A stretch of DNA of 64,000 nucleotides, from assembly GCA_003023565.1 (NCBI GenBank), contig PXSA01000002.1, positions 1-64,000 on the forward strand, written 5' to 3'. The position numbers were made by a program, and so were the translations under genes. This stretch comes from Halobacteriales archaeon QS_9_68_17. GTDB taxonomy: Archaea > Halobacteriota > Halobacteria > Halobacteriales > Natronoarchaeaceae. How positions within the stretch are numbered: the stretch's first letter is position 1; each line of letters begins with the position of its first letter. Under the pieces are notes generated by a model. The model was given only the letters and a program-made list of their open reading frames with translations. It did no database searches and was not told the origin of the DNA. Positions 52,004 to 60,429 of this stretch are shown piece by piece.

Positions 52004-52038
52004 TATCCCGATGGTTTACTCGTGATAGAATAAATCTT
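52004..52038 (+). promoter_or_regulatory. Glucose dehydrogenase promoter with candidate regulator site
   Basis: A TATA box, aataaatctttt (52029-52040), stands about 30 bases before the gdh ATG. Immediately upstream is tatcccgatggtttactc (52004-52021). Related words occur upstream of the dehydratase (tatcccgtttactc, 50549-50562) and the GntP permease (tatcccgcaattatttacac, 47161-47180). The position just above the TATA box would suit an activator such as GfcR; this link is inferred. Confidence 0.4.
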
Positions 52039-52066
52039 TTTCGTCCCCGGGTGCGTTGCGTGTCAC

Positions 52067-53143
52067 ATGCAAGCAGTCGCAGTCCGCAACGGCGAGGAGA
52101 AACCCGCGGTCATCGAGAAGCCCGAACCCGAGCCGGGTCCCGGGGAAGCGCTCGTGAAGACGCTTCGCGTGGGCGTCGACGGCACCGACAACGAGGTCAT
52201 CAGTGGCGCGCACGGCGGGTTCCCGGAAGGGGAGGACCACATCGTCCTCGGCCACGAGGCGGTCGGCGTCGTCGTCGACCCCAACGGGACCGACCTCGAC
52301 GAGGGGGAGGCCGTCGCCCCGACCGTCCGGCGCGCGCCGAACGGCGGCAACGAGTACTTCGAGCGCGGCGAACCCGACATGGCACCGAGCGGCGACTACC
52401 ACGAGCGCGGTATCGTCGGCGCGCACGGGTTCATGTCCGAGTTCTTCGTCAGCCCGGCGGAGTATCTCGTCTCCGTTCCCCCGGAACTGGCGGAACTGGG
52501 CTTTCTCGTCGAACCGGTGAGCATCACCGAGAAGACGCTCGAACACGCCTACGCCGCCCGGTCGGCGTTCGACTGGAACCCCGAGTCAGCGATGGTGCTT
52601 GGCAACGGGAGCCTCGGCCTGCTGACGCTGGCGATGTTCGAGCACACCGAGGGGTTCGACCGCACGTACTGTCTCGGCCGCCGCGACCGGCCGGACCCGA
52701 CCATCGACGCGATCGAGGACCTCGGCGCGACCTACGTCGACTCCCGGCGGACCCCCGTCGACGAGGTGGCCGACGCGCACGAGGGGATGGACCTCGTCTA
52801 CGAGGCGACCGGCTACGCGAAACACGCGTTCGAAACCATCGAGGCGCTCGCGCCCAACGGCGTCGGTGCCCTGCTGGGCGTTCCCGACGCCTGGGAGTTC
52901 GAGGTCGACGGCGGCGACCTCCACAACGAGTTCGTCCTCCACAACAAGGCGCTGGTCGGGAGCGTCAACTCGCACGTGAGACACTTCGAGGCGGCGGTCG
53001 AGACCCTCGGGGAACTCCCGGACCGGTTCCTCGACGACCTGGTCACTGGCGTCTACGGCCTAGACGAACTCGACCGCGCCTTTGACGACGACGACACGAC
53101 TATAAAAACGGCGGTCGAATTTAACGCATATGAAAAACGTTGA
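52067..53143 (+). CDS. gdh: Glucose 1-dehydrogenase (zinc-dependent, halophilic MDR type)
   Basis: A 358-residue medium-chain dehydrogenase oxidising glucose to gluconolactone with NAD(P)+, the first step of the semi-phosphorylative Entner-Doudoroff route. The halophilic zinc ligands can be placed: Asp38 in GVDGTDNEV, His63 and Glu64 in LGHEAVGVVV, and the glutamate in LVEPVSITEK. The nucleotide-binding fold has GNGSLGLLTLA and the cofactor-phosphate region LGRRDRPD. The whole chain closely follows the characterised Haloferax mediterranei enzyme as I recall it. The end overlaps gfcR by 14 bases. Confidence 0.93.
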   Translation: MQAVAVRNGEEKPAVIEKPEPEPGPGEALVKTLRVGVDGTDNEVISGAHGGFPEGEDHIVLGHEAVGVVVDPNGTDLDEGEAVAPTVRRAPNGGNEYFERGEPDMAPSGDYHERGIVGAHGFMSEFFVSPAEYLVSVPPELAELGFLVEPVSITEKTLEHAYAARSAFDWNPESAMVLGNGSLGLLTLAMFEHTEGFDRTYCLGRRDRPDPTIDAIEDLGATYVDSRRTPVDEVADAHEGMDLVYEATGYAKHAFETIEALAPNGVGALLGVPDAWEFEVDGGDLHNEFVLHNKALVGSVNSHVRHFEAAVETLGELPDRFLDDLVTGVYGLDELDRAFDDDDTTIKTAVEFNAYEKR

Positions 53144-53780
53144 CGACCTGATCGAGTCGGCGGCGGAGTTGGCGGAGCGGGGCCTGTCGAAAGGCGAGAT
53201 CGCGGACGAACTGAACGTCTCCCGCGAGACCGCCAGTTGGCTCGTCGAGCGCAGTGGCACGTCGCCGACGGCGACCACGACGCCGACCGAACCGTCGTCC
53301 GCCGGCGGCCCCCACGACATCCACGTGGACTGGAGCGCCATCGGCCGGGACAGCAAACGCCTCGGCGCGGTCGGGTCGGCGATGGCCGACCTGTTCGTCA
53401 GACAGGACGAGGAGGTCGACCTCACCATCGGTATCGAGAAGGCCGGCGCGCCGCTCGCGACGACCGTCTCGCGCGAACTCGACACCGACCTCGGGACGTA
53501 CGCCCCCCGGAAGCATCAGTGGGAGGAAGGCGACATCGAAGACCTTGGTGGCACCTTCTCGCGGAACTTCGCGCAGATCCGCGGGCGCGAGTGCTACGTG
53601 GTCGACGACACCATCACCAGCGGCACCACGATGACCGAGACCATCGAGGCCATCCGGGACCAGGGCGGCGAACCCGTCGCCTGTGGTGTCCTCGCGGACA
53701 AACAGGGCGTCGAGGAGATCGACGGCGTGCCGGTGTACTCGCTGGTGCAGGTCATCCGCGTCGGATCCGACGAGGGGTGA
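53130..53780 (+). CDS. gfcR: GfcR-type regulator of glucose/fructose catabolism (PyrE-like)
   Basis: A 216-residue protein with an N-terminal helix-turn-helix (AELAERGLSKGEIADELNVSRETASWLVE) and a C-terminal phosphoribosyltransferase domain whose PRPP site reads CYVVDDTITSGTTMTE. The orotate PRTase-like fold is used here as a ligand sensor. In Haloferax volcanii the homologue GfcR activates genes of the semi-phosphorylative Entner-Doudoroff pathway. The overlap with gdh indicates translational coupling, so enzyme and regulator are made together. Confidence 0.88.
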   Translation: MKNVDDLIESAAELAERGLSKGEIADELNVSRETASWLVERSGTSPTATTTPTEPSSAGGPHDIHVDWSAIGRDSKRLGAVGSAMADLFVRQDEEVDLTIGIEKAGAPLATTVSRELDTDLGTYAPRKHQWEEGDIEDLGGTFSRNFAQIRGRECYVVDDTITSGTTMTETIEAIRDQGGEPVACGVLADKQGVEEIDGVPVYSLVQVIRVGSDEG

Positions 53781-53976
53781 GCCGGCCGAACCGACGGTCC
53801 TGCGTCCGGCATCGCGGGTCCGTGTTCCCCGCGGCATCGTTTCGCGTGGTTCGAAACAGCTCGCAATGTTTCCCACCCGTGTTCACCGAATTAAATAGCA
53901 GTCCATATAAGCGCCGGCGTCGTACTGTAGCCCAAGCGGCTAGCTGCTGGAGTACCCTCGAACACCATCACCAGAT
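53781..53976 (+). promoter_or_regulatory. Promoter region of the DUF7110-like gene
   Basis: About 75-90 bases before the next start is the AT-rich block gaattaaatagcagtccatataagcg (two TATA candidates, ttaaatag near 53893 and catataag near 53906). The rest of the spacer is GC-rich and shows no reading frame. I looked for a tRNA in tagcccaagcggctagctgc but it has no cloverleaf or T-loop. Confidence 0.4.
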
Positions 53977-54546
53977 ATGTCAAATAACGTTTATCGGCTC
54001 CACTCGACGCTCGAACTGCCACTCGAAACAGTCCACGACTTCTTCGAAGACGCCGGCCTCCCGGGTGGGATCGAGGATATCGACATCACGCGCCGGAACA
54101 ACACGCTGATCCTGAAAGCCGTCGCGAAGGACAAAAGCATCAGCAAGTACACGCCGACGGCGCAGTTGAAAGCCAGCGTAACGGAAAACAGGGTGTACGA
54201 GGAAGAACCCGAGGACCGCCGCACCGCCGGACCGCAGTGGGGCGAGGAAGAAGAGGAGATCGAGTCCGAACTCGTCGAGTACGCGGCGTTCAAGGGCGAC
54301 CGCGAGACCGTCCTCCAGAACTCGACGCTCCAGTACGAGATGTTCGAGGTGCTCTGCGACATCGCACGCCAGGCCGAAAAGGGAACGCTGACCGCCATCA
54401 CCGTCGAGAACGACGATCTGGCGGCCACGCGAATCGTCGACGGCGAGGACCGACCGGCGACGATAGAGGTGGTCGAGGGGCCGGGCGACGGTAACAAGGG
54501 AGAGAGCGGCGTCAACTGGCGCGACAACAAGTTCATCAGCGACTGA
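53977..54546 (+). CDS. DUF7110-like conserved haloarchaeal protein
   Basis: A 189-residue protein, MSNNVYRLHSTLELPLETVH at the start, then LPGGIEDIDITRRNNTLILKAVAKDKSISKYTPTAQLKA, an acidic linker (EEPEDRRTAGPQWGEEEEEIE) and a C-terminal helical part (FKGDRETVLQNSTLQYEMFEVLCDIARQAEKGTL). This is a conserved haloarchaeal family without known function. The alternating hydrophobic pattern suggests a soluble alpha/beta domain. Confidence 0.65.
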   Translation: MSNNVYRLHSTLELPLETVHDFFEDAGLPGGIEDIDITRRNNTLILKAVAKDKSISKYTPTAQLKASVTENRVYEEEPEDRRTAGPQWGEEEEEIESELVEYAAFKGDRETVLQNSTLQYEMFEVLCDIARQAEKGTLTAITVENDDLAATRIVDGEDRPATIEVVEGPGDGNKGESGVNWRDNKFISD

Positions 54547-54837
54547 TCTCGCTTCAGGGTCGACTGTCTGGTACCGACGAACCGTGGGGAGAGTCGGCGG
54601 GCGATCGGTGGTTCCGATACCCGGACGAGGGACGCGCGTTCACGACCGACGGCCCGTCAGAGTAGGCGGCCTCGCTTTACGAGTTCTCGTGGCTGTTCGA
54701 CCGGGACGACGCGTCGCGTTCCGAACGTCGCGGTTTCCGCGTTCGGCCGCAGTAGCGCGTGTGGCACGCGTTAGCAAGCGTTCGTTCCCGTCCCATCCAT
54801 TACCTTTTTACCGCTGGTAATTATATCTCATTACACG

Positions 54838-55809
54838 ATGGCAACAGACTTCCCCGACTACCTAAACGTCGACTACAGCGACGGTGAGGGCGAGGACCCC
54901 GCCGACTACCCGTCGATCAACCACAAGCTAGAGAAGGCGATCGAAGTCACGAAGGAAGGGCTCGAGCAGTACGAGAGCCCCGTCGTCATGTGGACGGGCG
55001 GCAAGGACTCGACGCTCACGCTGTACTTCGTGAAGGAGGTCGCCGACCGCTTCGACTTCGAGGTACCGCCGGTCGTTTTCATCGACCACTACCAGCACTT
55101 CGACGAACTCATGGACTACGTCGACCACTGGGCCGACGAGTGGGACCTCGACGTCATCTGGGCGCGCAACGAAGATGTCGGCGAGTACGTCGACGAGAAC
55201 GGCCTCGACCCCGGCGACGACATCCCGATCGACGGGCTCTCGGAGCACAACCAGCACCACGTTCGCGACATCCTCGAGTACGAGGAGGACACCTTCCCGT
55301 TCCTGCTCGACACCTACGTCGGCAACCACCTCCTCAAGACCGTCGCGCTGAACGACGCCATCGAGGAGCACGACGTCGACGGCATCCTCTCGGGCATCCG
55401 CTGGGACGAGCAGGAGTCCCGCGCCGACGAGACGTTCTTCTCGCCACGGCACGACCCGGACATCTACCCCCCGCACGACCGCGTGCAGCCGATCCTCCAG
55501 TTCGCCGAGCCCGACGTCTGGGAGGCCTTCTGGAACTTCGTCGTCCCGGACACCGTCGAGGAGTACCCGGACGACGGCTACGTCCCGCAGGGGCAGGACG
55601 ACCTCCCCGAGGGCGTCGAGAAGAGGGACGTGCCGGTGTCGCCGAAGTACTTCGCCGGGTTCCGCTCGCTGGGGAGCGAGGTCTCGACGGACAAGTCCGC
55701 CGAGGAGCCGGCCTGGCTACAGGACATGGAAAACACGACCGAGCGCGCGGGCCGCGCCCAGGACAAGGAGGACCTGATGGAGCGCCTGCGCGACCTCGGT
55801 TACATGTAA
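54838..55809 (+). CDS. Phosphoadenosine phosphosulfate reductase-family (adenine nucleotide alpha hydrolase) protein
   Basis: A 323-residue PP-loop enzyme with the nucleotide motif VVMWTGGKDSTLTLYF and PVVFIDHYQHFDELMDYVD. The C-terminal half has ILSGIRWDEQESRADETFFSPRHD and PILQFAEPDVWEAFW, as in PAPS reductases and sulfurtransferase-type relatives. The C-terminal cysteine motif of true PAPS reductases is absent, so the reaction may be a different sulfur transfer or adenylation. A promoter is seen in ggtaattatatctc (54817-54830), directly before the ATG. Confidence 0.8.
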   Translation: MATDFPDYLNVDYSDGEGEDPADYPSINHKLEKAIEVTKEGLEQYESPVVMWTGGKDSTLTLYFVKEVADRFDFEVPPVVFIDHYQHFDELMDYVDHWADEWDLDVIWARNEDVGEYVDENGLDPGDDIPIDGLSEHNQHHVRDILEYEEDTFPFLLDTYVGNHLLKTVALNDAIEEHDVDGILSGIRWDEQESRADETFFSPRHDPDIYPPHDRVQPILQFAEPDVWEAFWNFVVPDTVEEYPDDGYVPQGQDDLPEGVEKRDVPVSPKYFAGFRSLGSEVSTDKSAEEPAWLQDMENTTERAGRAQDKEDLMERLRDLGYM

Positions 55810-56010
55810 CGACCTTTTGCGCTGCGTAGCGCGAACCACGGCGTGCCCGAAAATCGCTTTGCGGTTTTCGGCATCACGAGACGGCTCCGCCGTCTCGAAC
55901 GACTTCGCGCCGAGTTCGCTTGACTCGGCAAGCGGTCGATCGAGATCACTTCGTCACCCCCTCAAACGCGCTTCGCGCGGTTTCGAGGGTTCCGTGCGAC
56001 GCATCGTTCG
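55810..56010. repeat. Palindrome array with three-base loops
   Basis: Visible units: gcgct/agcgc around 55819-55832; ccgaaaatcgc with loop ttt and an 11-nt partner (55847-55871, one G-T pair); cgagacggc-tcc-gccgtctcg (55877-55897); gccgagt/actcggc (55909-55929); and cgcgc-ttc-gcgcg (55967-55979) within a larger imperfect repeat ending ggtttcgaggg. The region separates the convergent PAPS-family gene and a small membrane protein gene, so some hairpins may end transcription. Confidence 0.65.
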
Positions 56011-56016
56011 AGTCCC

Positions 56017-56208
56017 TCAGTGGACGGCCCGATACTGACCGTGTGCGACGCCGAGCACCAGACAGACCAGTCCGAAGGCCACCATAGAGGGCAGCACCAT
56101 CATCAGGACCGTCCCGGTCGTCATCATCGGAGCGGCGACGAGGCTACCCACGCCGGCCGCGATCAGTGCGACGAACGCGATCGCCGTCTTGGCGATATCG
56201 AGTTCCAT
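56017..56208 (-). CDS. Small two-helix membrane protein
   Basis: A 63-residue protein with two hydrophobic helices (TAIAFVALIAAGVGSLVAAPM and VLPSMVAFGLVCLVLGVAHG) and short polar ends, MELDIAK and QYRAVH. The layout matches small conserved haloarchaeal membrane proteins of unknown function. Confidence 0.65.
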   Translation of the reverse strand: MELDIAKTAIAFVALIAAGVGSLVAAPMMTTGTVLMMVLPSMVAFGLVCLVLGVAHGQYRAVH

Positions 56209-56258
56209 ACGCGTCGGGCTAGGGACGACGAACCCGTAATACTATCGAGATCGATGGG

Positions 56259-56996
56259 TCACTTCGGCCGGATCAGGTCCGCGAGCGTCACCACGCTCCC
56301 GAGGGTCCAGCCCAGCGGGACGGCGATGCCGAACCACATGCCGACGTAGCCCAGTCCCCTGAGCGAGTACTGCGACCGCAGGTACTCGTTGACTCCGCCG
56401 ACGTACAGCACGTTGTCGAGGATCCAGATGGCGAGCGACTCGCTCTGCGGGAAGACGGCGTTCGCGAGCGTCGGCGAGTACAGCGCGGCGACGACCGGCG
56501 GCAGGAAGACCGCCGTCGTGCCGAACGGGTAGCCGAGCAACACGGTGGTGGCGCGGCCGCCGACCCGGGAGAACACGACGGCGGGCGCCGCGGAGACGGT
56601 GGCGACGACCCCGGCGGCACCCACCGCGACGAAGCCCGCGAACGAGAAGCGCAGCCGCGCGAACACGGTGAGCGCGCCCCAGAGGACGACGGAGATGGCG
56701 ACGACGCCGAGGATGCCGATCCGCGTCGCCGTGCCGTCGAACTTGCGCGCGTAGAACCGAGTCATGACGCCGAACAGCGCGAGCGGGTAGAGGAGGGCGA
56801 CGACGAGCACGCCGACTGCCCCCCAGAGGCGATAGCCGACCCTCCCCGTAGTCGTGTTCGGCGTCCACTTGCCGAGGACGGAGTGAGCGGACTCGCGCTG
56901 TCGCGGGAAGACCAGTTCCATCCAGGTCTCGTGCAACCGCCGCAGGTCGACCGCTATCGCGCCGAAGAGACCGCCGCTCCTGGACCTGGTGGCCAT
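56259..56996 (-). CDS. Haloarchaeal membrane protein, about six helices
   Basis: A 245-residue protein. A soluble N-terminus (LRRLHETWMELVFPRQRESAHSVLGKW) is followed by about six helices including GAVGVLVVALLYPLALFGVMT, AISVVLWGALTVFAR and VAVGAAGVVATVSAAPAVVF. The sequence FPRQRESAHSVLGKWTP before the first helix is characteristic of a family frequent in haloarchaea; I know no function. Lies on the same strand as the small membrane protein (50-base gap). Confidence 0.65.
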   Translation of the reverse strand: MATRSRSGGLFGAIAVDLRRLHETWMELVFPRQRESAHSVLGKWTPNTTTGRVGYRLWGAVGVLVVALLYPLALFGVMTRFYARKFDGTATRIGILGVVAISVVLWGALTVFARLRFSFAGFVAVGAAGVVATVSAAPAVVFSRVGGRATTVLLGYPFGTTAVFLPPVVAALYSPTLANAVFPQSESLAIWILDNVLYVGGVNEYLRSQYSLRGLGYVGMWFGIAVPLGWTLGSVVTLADLIRPK

Positions 56997-57062
56997 ACAG
57001 ACAAAGACACGATAACCCGATTTCAGTTTTCCGGCCCTACTCCGAGGATCGCCCGGGGCCTC

Positions 57063-57893
57063 TTACCAGGGAGCCCAGTCGGGGTCGATCTGGCGCTCCC
57101 GGCGGTCGATGCCGTCGATGGTCTCGACGTCGTTCTCGTCCAGGTCGAGCGCGACGCTGCTCAGGTTGTCGCGGATGTGGGCCTCGCCGGTCGCCTTGGG
57201 GATCGGCGTCGCGCCCTTCTCGCGGAGCCACGCGAGGCTGACCTGCGCCTCGCTCGCGTCGTGTTTCTCCGCGACCTCCTGTATCTCCGGGACGTCGAAG
57301 ACCTCGCCGCGGGCCAGCGGCGAGTACGCCACGAGGGCCACGCCCTCGCGCTCGGCGCAGTCCTGCAGGTCCTCCTGTGGCAGGAGCGGGTGCATCTCGA
57401 CCTGATTGGCGAACGGGGGCGCGTCGAGGATATCCTTCGCTTCGCGCACCTGCTCGGGTTCGAAGTTGCTCACGCCGACCCGGTCGACCAGACCGTCGTC
57501 GTACAGTTCGTCGAACGCCGGCAGCGTGTCTTCCGCGTCGTACTCGCCGGTCGGCCAGTGGACGTACAGCAGGTCGACGGAGTCGACGTCGAGGTCGTTC
57601 AGGCTCTCGTGGGCCGTGTGGATCACGTCCTCGTAGGCGAGGTTGTCCGTCCACACTTTGGTCGCGAGGAACACGTCGTCGCGGTCGACGTCGGCCGACT
57701 CGATACCCTCGCCCACGAACCGCTCGTTGTCGTAGGCCTGCGCCGTGTCGATGTGTCGGTAGCCGGCCTCCAGCGCCGTCCGGACGCTCTCGGCGCACTG
57801 GTCGGCGTCCGTGTTCTGCCACGTGCCGAGACCGAGCATCGGCATGCCGTCGACGCGCTGAACGCTGTCGGACGTGATCTGCTCCTGAGACAT
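57063..57893 (-). CDS. Aldo/keto reductase
   Basis: A 276-residue NADPH-dependent TIM-barrel reductase. The catalytic tetrad is visible: Asp and Tyr in HIDTAQAYDNE, Lys in LATKVWTDN and His in LLYVHWPTGEYD. Family signature stretches GVSNFEPEQV, NQVEMHPLLPQ and the C-terminal cofactor loop PIPKATGEAHIRDN are present. Reduces aldehydes or ketones; substrate unknown. The start at 57893 gives MSQEQI and normal length. Confidence 0.92.
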   Translation of the reverse strand: MSQEQITSDSVQRVDGMPMLGLGTWQNTDADQCAESVRTALEAGYRHIDTAQAYDNERFVGEGIESADVDRDDVFLATKVWTDNLAYEDVIHTAHESLNDLDVDSVDLLYVHWPTGEYDAEDTLPAFDELYDDGLVDRVGVSNFEPEQVREAKDILDAPPFANQVEMHPLLPQEDLQDCAEREGVALVAYSPLARGEVFDVPEIQEVAEKHDASEAQVSLAWLREKGATPIPKATGEAHIRDNLSSVALDLDENDVETIDGIDRRERQIDPDWAPW

Positions 57894-57998
57894 GTGCGAA
57901 CGAAGGGCCGTCGCGCGGAAAGGGGTTCGGGATGCGGAGAACGCGTCGGCGGGACAGTACGTTACCACGCACCACGGGGGTGGTCGGTCGGGTCGCGG

Positions 57999-59366
57999 TC
58001 AGTACTTCGGCTCCGCGCCGGTGATCTCGTAGACGTCGTCCATCACGGCGTCGCGGCGGGCGCGCCAGTCTTCGAACCCGGCGGGGGAGGTCGGGTAGTC
58101 GTCGTACACGTCCTTCAGGCGTTCGGCGCACTCGTGGACCCTGTACAGTTCGTACAGCGTGTCCCAGTGGCCGAACGTCTTGAAGAGGGTCTTGATCTTG
58201 AGCCCGAGGTCCATCGAGGAAGTGCCCTCGCTGCCGAGCGCGTCGACGAGCTGCTGGCCGGGGAGCGAGGAGACGACGGCGACGAGTTCGTCCACCTCGT
58301 GCGCGCCGCCGAAGATGTTGTACAGGTCCATGGCGGCGAAGCGCTTGCCGAAGTCCTGCATCACCTGCCGGTTGTACTCCCACAGCGTCTCCTCGCTCGG
58401 GTCGTCGTCAGCGACGGCCTCGATGGCGCGCCTGGCGGCCCAGTGGCCGGCTTTCGCGGCCCCCGGGATGCCGCCGCCGGTCGTCGGGTTGACGTGACCC
58501 GCGGCGTCGCCGACCGCAACGAACCCCGGCGCGGTGGCCGAGTCGTACGGGCGACGGGTCGGGAGCGCCGCGCCGAGCTTGTCCTCGACTTCCGCGCCCC
58601 GGAACTCCTCGCGGTCCTCGAGGTCGCGTTTGAGTACGTCGATAAGTTCCATCGGCTCCTTGTTCATCTGGAAGCCCAGCCCCGCGTTGATCTCCGTCGA
58701 CGAGCGCGGGAAGTACCAGAGATAGCCCAGTTCCTCGGTCGGTTTGAACACGATGGCGTCGTCCCACTCCACGGGGTCGTCGACGTGGACGATCTCGCGG
58801 TAGGCCGAGCAGAACTGCGAGTAATCGACGTTCGTGTCGAACGTCGCGTCGCCGAGGTCCGCCTTGTCCTGCAGGATCGACAGCGCGCCCGCCCCATCGA
58901 TGACGACGTCGGCCTCGTAGGTCAGCGTCTCGCCGCGGCGCTTGGCGCGAACGCCGGTCACGCGGCCGTCCCGCTGGAGCACGTCCTGTACGACCGTGTC
59001 GTACTCGAGGTCGACGCCGACGCGGTCGACCTCCTCTAGCAGGACCTCGCCGTATCGCTTCCGGTCGAGGACCGCGCCCTGCGTGCCGAGCGGGATGTCG
59101 ATGTCGTCGCCCGAGTGCGGGTTCTCGAAGACGGCGCGCCTGATGTTCTGGTTCTGGAACGACTCCTCTTTCAGATACTCGCGGTCGATCACGTCCGGAA
59201 ACGTGCTCTTGCCCTTGATCGCGTCGCCGCAGGCGATGTGTCCCGCCTCCTCCTCGGACTTGCGCTCGAGGAGGACGACGTCGAGGCCCTCGCCGGCTAC
59301 CGTCGCCGCCGCGAAACACCCGGCGGTCCCGCCACCGACAACGACGATAGCATACGTCTCTGTCAT
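57999..59366 (-). CDS. Geranylgeranyl reductase family flavoprotein (copy 2)
   Basis: A 455-residue paralogue of the protein at 41884-43254, with the same FAD motif (VVVGGGTAGCFAAATVAGEG, EEEAGHIACGDAIKG), DYSQFCSAYREIVHVDDPV, the flavin loop GFVAVGDAAGHVNPTTGGG and C-terminal GAEPKY. Overall amino-acid identity looks to be about 60%, but about 96 bases (58769-58864) are identical to copy 1 (42653-42749), suggesting gene conversion. Probably reduces double bonds of archaeol, menaquinone or carotenoid chains. Confidence 0.88.
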   Translation of the reverse strand: MTETYAIVVVGGGTAGCFAAATVAGEGLDVVLLERKSEEEAGHIACGDAIKGKSTFPDVIDREYLKEESFQNQNIRRAVFENPHSGDDIDIPLGTQGAVLDRKRYGEVLLEEVDRVGVDLEYDTVVQDVLQRDGRVTGVRAKRRGETLTYEADVVIDGAGALSILQDKADLGDATFDTNVDYSQFCSAYREIVHVDDPVEWDDAIVFKPTEELGYLWYFPRSSTEINAGLGFQMNKEPMELIDVLKRDLEDREEFRGAEVEDKLGAALPTRRPYDSATAPGFVAVGDAAGHVNPTTGGGIPGAAKAGHWAARRAIEAVADDDPSEETLWEYNRQVMQDFGKRFAAMDLYNIFGGAHEVDELVAVVSSLPGQQLVDALGSEGTSSMDLGLKIKTLFKTFGHWDTLYELYRVHECAERLKDVYDDYPTSPAGFEDWRARRDAVMDDVYEITGAEPKY

Positions 59367-59478
59367 TACTGTCCTGCGTTCGCGTCCATCTCATAAAAAA
59401 CGGGCACAAACGTCGCCACGCGGCCGTATCGGCCGCGGGCGGAAGACATATACGATCTCCGACTGCTTTACAATACTC

Positions 59479-60132
59479 ATGAGTCGGAACACACACGTTG
59501 CCGCCGTGATAGGCGTCGCGCTGTTGCTCGCGACCAGCGGGTGCATCGGGTTCGTTCTGGGCGACGAACCGCTGGAGTTCGAAGCCTCGAACGCGACGGC
59601 GAGCGACAGCGGTCTCGAAGAGACGGGCTACGTTCACGAGGGTTCGGAGTCCCTGCGCGAGAAACGCACGATTCAGGACGTCGACCGCGACGTGGTCGTC
59701 GAGGGGCACGCCAACACGTACGCGAAGACCGACGAGTTCCTCGACCGGGAACAGCAGATAGCCATGTTCGCCACCGCGTCGGTCCCGGACGCCGAGGTGC
59801 TCGGGCGGTCGTTCAACCCCCTCGGCGAGATGTCGAACGAGGAACTGCTCGATCGCTTCCAGTCGGAGATGCCCGAGCAGTACAGCGGCACAGAGTTCAC
59901 CGTCGACGAGTCCAAGGCCGTCGACGGCGTGTTCGGCGAGTCCGCGAACGTGACGCGCTTCACCGGCACCACCGAGTTCGAGGGACGGGAGGTCGAGGTC
60001 GCGGCCTACATCACGAAGGTGAAACACGACGGCGACTGGGTCGTCATGATGGGCGCGCACCCGACCCAGCGGCCCGAAGAGGAGTTCGACATCGAGACGC
60101 TGATGCGGTCGGTCGAACACGGCGGCGAGTAG
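59479..60132 (+). CDS. DUF6517 family lipoprotein
   Basis: A 217-residue exported protein with a hydrophobic signal and lipobox (LLLATSGCIGF), then an acidic single domain containing HEGSESLREKRTIQDVDRDVVVEGHANTY, FATASVPDAEVLGRSFNPLGEMSNEELL and ADYITKVKHDGDWVVMMGAHP-like closing strands. Conserved haloarchaeal family of unknown function. An AT-rich box, gctttacaatactc (59465-59478), lies directly before the start. Confidence 0.75.
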   Translation: MSRNTHVAAVIGVALLLATSGCIGFVLGDEPLEFEASNATASDSGLEETGYVHEGSESLREKRTIQDVDRDVVVEGHANTYAKTDEFLDREQQIAMFATASVPDAEVLGRSFNPLGEMSNEELLDRFQSEMPEQYSGTEFTVDESKAVDGVFGESANVTRFTGTTEFEGREVEVAAYITKVKHDGDWVVMMGAHPTQRPEEEFDIETLMRSVEHGGE

Positions 60133-60425
60133 TCGGCGTCACCGTCTCTCCGTTCACTGCAGTACGGTCACCGACCCGCGTGTTTCGGCCGAAGCAACCA
60201 TCGAAGAGGGGCGGCGATCGAGGCGAACGGCAGCGCCGCCGCCGTTTCCGACGAAACAGCATTCGCGAACGGAGAGCGGTTCGGCTTCGGAGCGAAGCTC
60301 TGAGGGACCTCTGCTTGCTCCGTTCGCAAAGACACCGCGGCCGAGCGAGCGAGGCCGCGGGGTTTTTTGGCCGAGCTTTTTGCTCCGAGTGGTCGCGCGT
60401 AGCGCGACCCGAGGAGTAAAAAGGT
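60133..60425. repeat. Palindrome array before korB
   Basis: Units seen: gcgaacggag/ctccgttcgc (60265-60274 and 60318-60327) enclosing gcttcg-gag-cgaagc (60284-60298); ccgcggcc/ggccgcgg (60335-60360); and ggtcgcgc-gta-gcgcgacc (60391-60409), the last followed by aaaaagg. The array separates the convergent lipoprotein and korB genes; T-runs (ggttttttgg, gctttttgc) next to hairpins suggest terminators. Confidence 0.6.
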
Positions 60426-60429
60426 CGTT

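Noticed and set aside
53130-53780. Annotation as orotate phosphoribosyltransferase (pyrE)
   Set aside because: The N-terminal helix-turn-helix and overlap with gdh match the GfcR regulator rather than a pyrimidine enzyme.
53925-53975. Possible tRNA (tagcccaagcggctagctgctgg)
   Set aside because: No acceptor-stem pairing, no T-loop motif and no anticodon arm can be drawn; only short chance complementarity.
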